A stretch of 64,000 bases of DNA from Betaproteobacteria bacterium (lineage in GTDB: Bacteria; Pseudomonadota; Gammaproteobacteria; Burkholderiales; SG8-39): positions 1 through 64,000 of the forward strand of contig JACRAS010000212.1 of assembly GCA_016234705.1 (NCBI GenBank). Direction: 5' to 3'. Of this stretch, positions 61,477 to 64,000 are shown piece after piece. The first letter of the stretch is position 1, and each line of letters opens with the position of its first letter. A model generated the notes under the pieces. It did no database searches. It had not been told where the DNA came from and saw only the letters and a list, made by a program, of their open reading frames with translations. The translations under genes were made by a program, and so were the position numbers.

Positions 61477-62676
61477 ATGGAATATGAACCGATACCGGCC
61501 GCTGTTCTTCCGCTAACGGGGATATGCATCGTCGATTTTACCAAGCTGTTGCCGGGACCGTGGTGCACTCAGTTGCTGGCTGACATGGGCGCAGAAGTAA
61601 TCAAGGTCGAGGCACCTGACATCGGTGATCCCAGCCGCCATAATCCTCCTCGCCAGCGCGAGCACAGCGCGTACTTTGCCAGTGTCAACCGCAACAAGCG
61701 CAGCATCGAACTTGATTTGCGCAGTGCACCCGGATTGGAGGCTGCCCGGCGATTGATCGGGTGGGCCGATGTGATGCTCGAGTCGTTTGCCGTGGGCGGG
61801 GCGGCACGGCTGCGGATTGATTACCATTCGGCACGCATGATCAACCCCGATATTATCTACTGCTCGATCAGCGGATTCGGCCAAGACGGGCCGCTGGCTG
61901 CCTCCTCGGGCCACGATCTCGTGGTGCAGGCGATGACGGGTGTGCTCAGCACGGCCGGCGCCGGGGAGATGCCGCAGTTTCAGGCCGCGGATTATGCCGG
62001 CGGCGCGTTTGCTACCATTGCTATTCTCTCCGCGTTGTACCGACGTCGCAGCAGCGGCGAAGGCGCTTTTCTCGATGTGGCGATGTTCGACAGTCTGTTA
62101 GCCATGTCGACCGCCGCTTTGGGACAGGGACTTGCCCGTGCGTCCGGTGGCAGCGGCACCCCCGCTCTGGAAGCGTGGGGCCGTAATCCACGCTATGCGA
62201 TCTACGCTACACGCGACCAGCGATATGTCGGCGTCAGCCTGCTGGAACCCGGCCTGTGGGCGAAGTTTTGCGAGGCTATCGGCCGGCCCGATCTGGTGTT
62301 CGGGGATGAACGGCCCGAGGACCGGCATTCGGATCACGGTGAGCGCGCAGCGCTTTACCGGACCGCGATTACCGACTACTGCGCGGGCCGGACCATGGAT
62401 GAAATCGATCAGGCGATGCGCGCACGCGACATTCCCGTATGCCCGGTGCTGAACGCCGACGAGGCGCTGACTTCCCCGCAGGCACGGGCTCGCGGCATGG
62501 TGTACTGGGATACAGACCCGCATGACGGCAAAGTGTTGCGCATAGGCAACCCACTGGCTCGGGCCGGGCTGGCTGATCTACATCGCAGGCCGCCGCCGCG
62601 TCTGGGTGCGCATACCAGAGACATTCTGGGCGAACTGGGTCTCGCTGCCGAGCAAGGCAAGACGGAACCGGCATGA
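61477..62676 (+). CDS. CaiB/BaiF family CoA-transferase (class III)
   Basis: A 399-residue class III CoA-transferase. The N-terminus is ‘LADMGAEVIKVEAP’ and the catalytic aspartate is Asp172 in ‘FQAADYAGGAFATIAIL’. AAAGGAGG lies 6 bp ahead of the ATG. It follows the Liv transporter and precedes an SDR remnant and an acyl-CoA dehydrogenase, suggesting CoA activation of the imported acid followed by oxidation. The acid is not known. Confidence 0.92.
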   Translation: MEYEPIPAAVLPLTGICIVDFTKLLPGPWCTQLLADMGAEVIKVEAPDIGDPSRHNPPRQREHSAYFASVNRNKRSIELDLRSAPGLEAARRLIGWADVMLESFAVGGAARLRIDYHSARMINPDIIYCSISGFGQDGPLAASSGHDLVVQAMTGVLSTAGAGEMPQFQAADYAGGAFATIAILSALYRRRSSGEGAFLDVAMFDSLLAMSTAALGQGLARASGGSGTPALEAWGRNPRYAIYATRDQRYVGVSLLEPGLWAKFCEAIGRPDLVFGDERPEDRHSDHGERAALYRTAITDYCAGRTMDEIDQAMRARDIPVCPVLNADEALTSPQARARGMVYWDTDPHDGKVLRIGNPLARAGLADLHRRPPPRLGAHTRDILGELGLAAEQGKTEPA

Positions 62677-62833
62677 TGACCGGCCTGCCAACACAGGTGC
62701 CGCGCATGTATCCGGCCGGGCGCCTCGGCGAGCCCGAGGGCATCGCCGCGGCCATCGTTTTTCTCGCCGGCAAGCACGCCTCCTGGGTCACCGCCAGGTG
62801 CTGAGCGTCAATGGCTGCTTTGTGATGTCATAA
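62673..62833 (+). pseudogene. C-terminal remnant of a short-chain dehydrogenase, frameshifted
   Basis: The frame beginning at the ATG that overlaps the CoA-transferase stop encodes ‘AGRLGEPEGIAAAIVFLAGK’ and ‘ASWVT’, the SDR C-terminal region. The end of the domain (‘QVLSVNGCFVMS’) is read in the next frame; a single missing G near 62795 explains the shift. The N-terminal Rossmann part is absent. It still sits in operon-like spacing, so a deletion probably fused its tail to the coupling ATG. Confidence 0.8.
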
Positions 62834-62846
62834 GGAGCACTACGCG

Positions 62847-64000
62847 ATGGAATTCTCTCTCACTAGCGAACAGAGCATGATGCGCGATTCGGCCCGGCGC
62901 ATGGTCGAGCGCGATATTCAACCGGTGCTCGACGCGCATCCGCCCGATCGGCCGCTGCCCAAGGAGGCGCTGCTGAAAATCTACGCCGCTCTGGCCGGCC
63001 AGGGCCTGACCGCGCCACGCCTGCCTGAATCGGCCGGCGGTCCGGGGATGTCGATGCTGAGTTACGGCCTGATGTTCGAACAATTGCCGCCGGTGATCGC
63101 GATCTCGGTGCTTGCGCAGGAATGCACTATCGCGCGCATTTTCGCCGAAAGCACACCGGCGCAAAAAGAGCGCTTCCTGCCCGAGCTGATCGCCGGCAAG
63201 AAATTGTGCTGCACCGGCACCACCGAGCCCGATATCGGTTCCGATCCGCGCGGCGTCAAGACCCGCGTCGTCGCCGAGGGCGACGATCTGGTGATCAATG
63301 GCAGCAAGATGTGGATTACCAACGCCTCGGTATGCGACCTCATCAATGTCACGTGCGCCGAAAAGCAGCCCGACGGCCGATCGCAGATGCGGCGCATCGT
63401 GGTTGAGCGCGACCGGTCGCCGTTCGCGGCGCGCGAGATCGAGACGCTGGGATTGCGCCAGGGGCATCTCGGCGAAGTGGTGTTCGACGATTGCCGCGTA
63501 CCCAAAGCCAACGCGCTCGGTGCCGCCGGCGACGCCGCGCGGTTGCTGACGCTGACCTGGAACGGCAACCGGCCGTTGCTCGGCCTGGCCGCCGCCGGCA
63601 TGGCGCAGAAAGCGTTCGAGGCGGCGGTCGCATACGCCGGCATGCGCACGCAGTTCGGCAAAGCGATCGGCGGCTTTCAGCTCATTCAGAAGAATCTTGC
63701 CGACATCGAAACCGCGATCGTCACCAGTCGTCTCACTTGCTATTACGCGCTCGATGCCATCGACCGGGGCGAGCGGACCAATGGACTCTCGGCGATGGCC
63801 AAGCGCTATGCGATGGCTGCCTGCCAGGAGGCGATCTCGCTCGCCATGCATATCCACGGCGCCATGGGCATCGGCCGCGAAGTCGGGCTCGAACGGCTTT
63901 ATCGCGATGCGCGCATGCTGCCGATTCCCGACGGTACCAATGAAATTCTCGCGCTTATTCAGGGGCGCGAAATCACCGGAAAGGATGCTTTCCGGAGCTG
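62847..64000 (+). CDS. Acyl-CoA dehydrogenase, 3' end at window edge
   Basis: The gene begins at ATG 62847 (‘MEFSLTSEQSMMRDSARRMV’) after AAGGAG. At least 384 residues are in the window, close to full length, and the last two bases (TG) may be the start of a TGA stop. Family blocks are ‘TTEPDIGSDPRG’, ‘MRTQFGKAIGGFQLIQKNLA’ and ‘MHIHGAMGIGREVGLERLYR’. Near the end the sequence is ‘PIPDGTNEI’, so the usual catalytic Glu of ‘EGT’ is Asp, as in the enzyme at 46533. It probably oxidises the CoA ester made by the upstream CoA-transferase. Confidence 0.9.
   Translation, partial: MEFSLTSEQSMMRDSARRMVERDIQPVLDAHPPDRPLPKEALLKIYAALAGQGLTAPRLPESAGGPGMSMLSYGLMFEQLPPVIAISVLAQECTIARIFAESTPAQKERFLPELIAGKKLCCTGTTEPDIGSDPRGVKTRVVAEGDDLVINGSKMWITNASVCDLINVTCAEKQPDGRSQMRRIVVERDRSPFAAREIETLGLRQGHLGEVVFDDCRVPKANALGAAGDAARLLTLTWNGNRPLLGLAAAGMAQKAFEAAVAYAGMRTQFGKAIGGFQLIQKNLADIETAIVTSRLTCYYALDAIDRGERTNGLSAMAKRYAMAACQEAISLAMHIHGAMGIGREVGLERLYRDARMLPIPDGTNEILALIQGREITGKDAFRS

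Noticed and set aside
1-64000. CRISPR arrays, rRNA operons, prophage structural genes and integrases
   Set aside because: None was seen. The only regular repeats are coding repeats in the adhesin and the tandem binding-protein duplication.

Overview
This 64 kb window looks like the chromosome of a high-GC betaproteobacterium. Supporting signs are the large single-chain PurL, a COX15-type heme A synthase, a YajD-type HNH protein, dodecin, CnoX, and the abundance of Liv-type ABC transporters, TRAP transporters and class III CoA-transferases. Housekeeping genes are interleaved with catabolic cassettes and with many gene fragments, so much of the window reads as an accessory, recombining region. 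The species cannot be named from the sequence alone.

Layout. 1-6.6 kb: the 3' part of a giant repetitive secreted adhesin with YDG repeats, followed by a FecR-domain protein. 6.7-12.2 kb: yajD, purL and a radical SAM/SPASM protein. 12.2-12.8 kb: a patch of three gene remnants (heme A synthase tail, IS4 transposase, acyl-CoA ligase tail). 12.8-17.4 kb: a leftward branched-chain-type ABC operon with a fused LivH-LivM permease. 17.4-21.5 kb: two TetR-type palindromes, several truncated genes, an acyl-CoA ligase and a BadI/MenB-like hydrolase. 21.7-24.1 kb: heme A synthase, tRNA-Arg and a HigBA-type toxin-antitoxin pair bracketed by a 14-bp repeat of the tRNA 3' end. 24.2-27.3 kb: EamA permease, dodecin, cold-shock protein and CnoX. 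27.3-29.6 kb: a DUF488-DUF488-OB-fold cassette flanked by short direct repeats and followed by a tRNA-Leu-like sequence. 29.7-38 kb: a second radical SAM protein, a TPP enzyme, an aldehyde dehydrogenase and a NitT/TauT-type ABC transporter. 38.1-39 kb: universal stress protein and a DksA-type zinc finger.

39-47.7 kb is a leftward cluster with visibly lower GC and clostridial-style genes: acyl-CoA dehydrogenase, two 2-hydroxyacyl-CoA dehydratase subunits, their ATP-dependent activase, a double-length CoA-transferase and an MmgE/PrpD protein. It resembles the clostridial Had/Fld reductive pathway and looks horizontally acquired. IS630-like and possibly IS30-like remnants interrupt it. 47.8-54 kb: a BadH-like dehydrogenase, a second MmgE/PrpD protein and a TRAP transporter. 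54.3-55.3 kb: a PEBP-family protein and a chimera of two gene remnants. 55.4-64 kb: a second Liv operon with tandem binding proteins and a fused LivF-LivG ATPase, followed by a CoA-transferase and an acyl-CoA dehydrogenase that runs off the window.

The gene content suggests uptake of organic acids by several transporters, activation to CoA esters by ligase or CoA transfer, and beta-oxidation-like steps, possibly of alicyclic acids. The strongest candidates for something unusual are the DUF488/OB-fold cassette, the imported dehydratase island with its asymmetric fused CoA-transferase, and the tRNA-bracketed toxin-antitoxin element.
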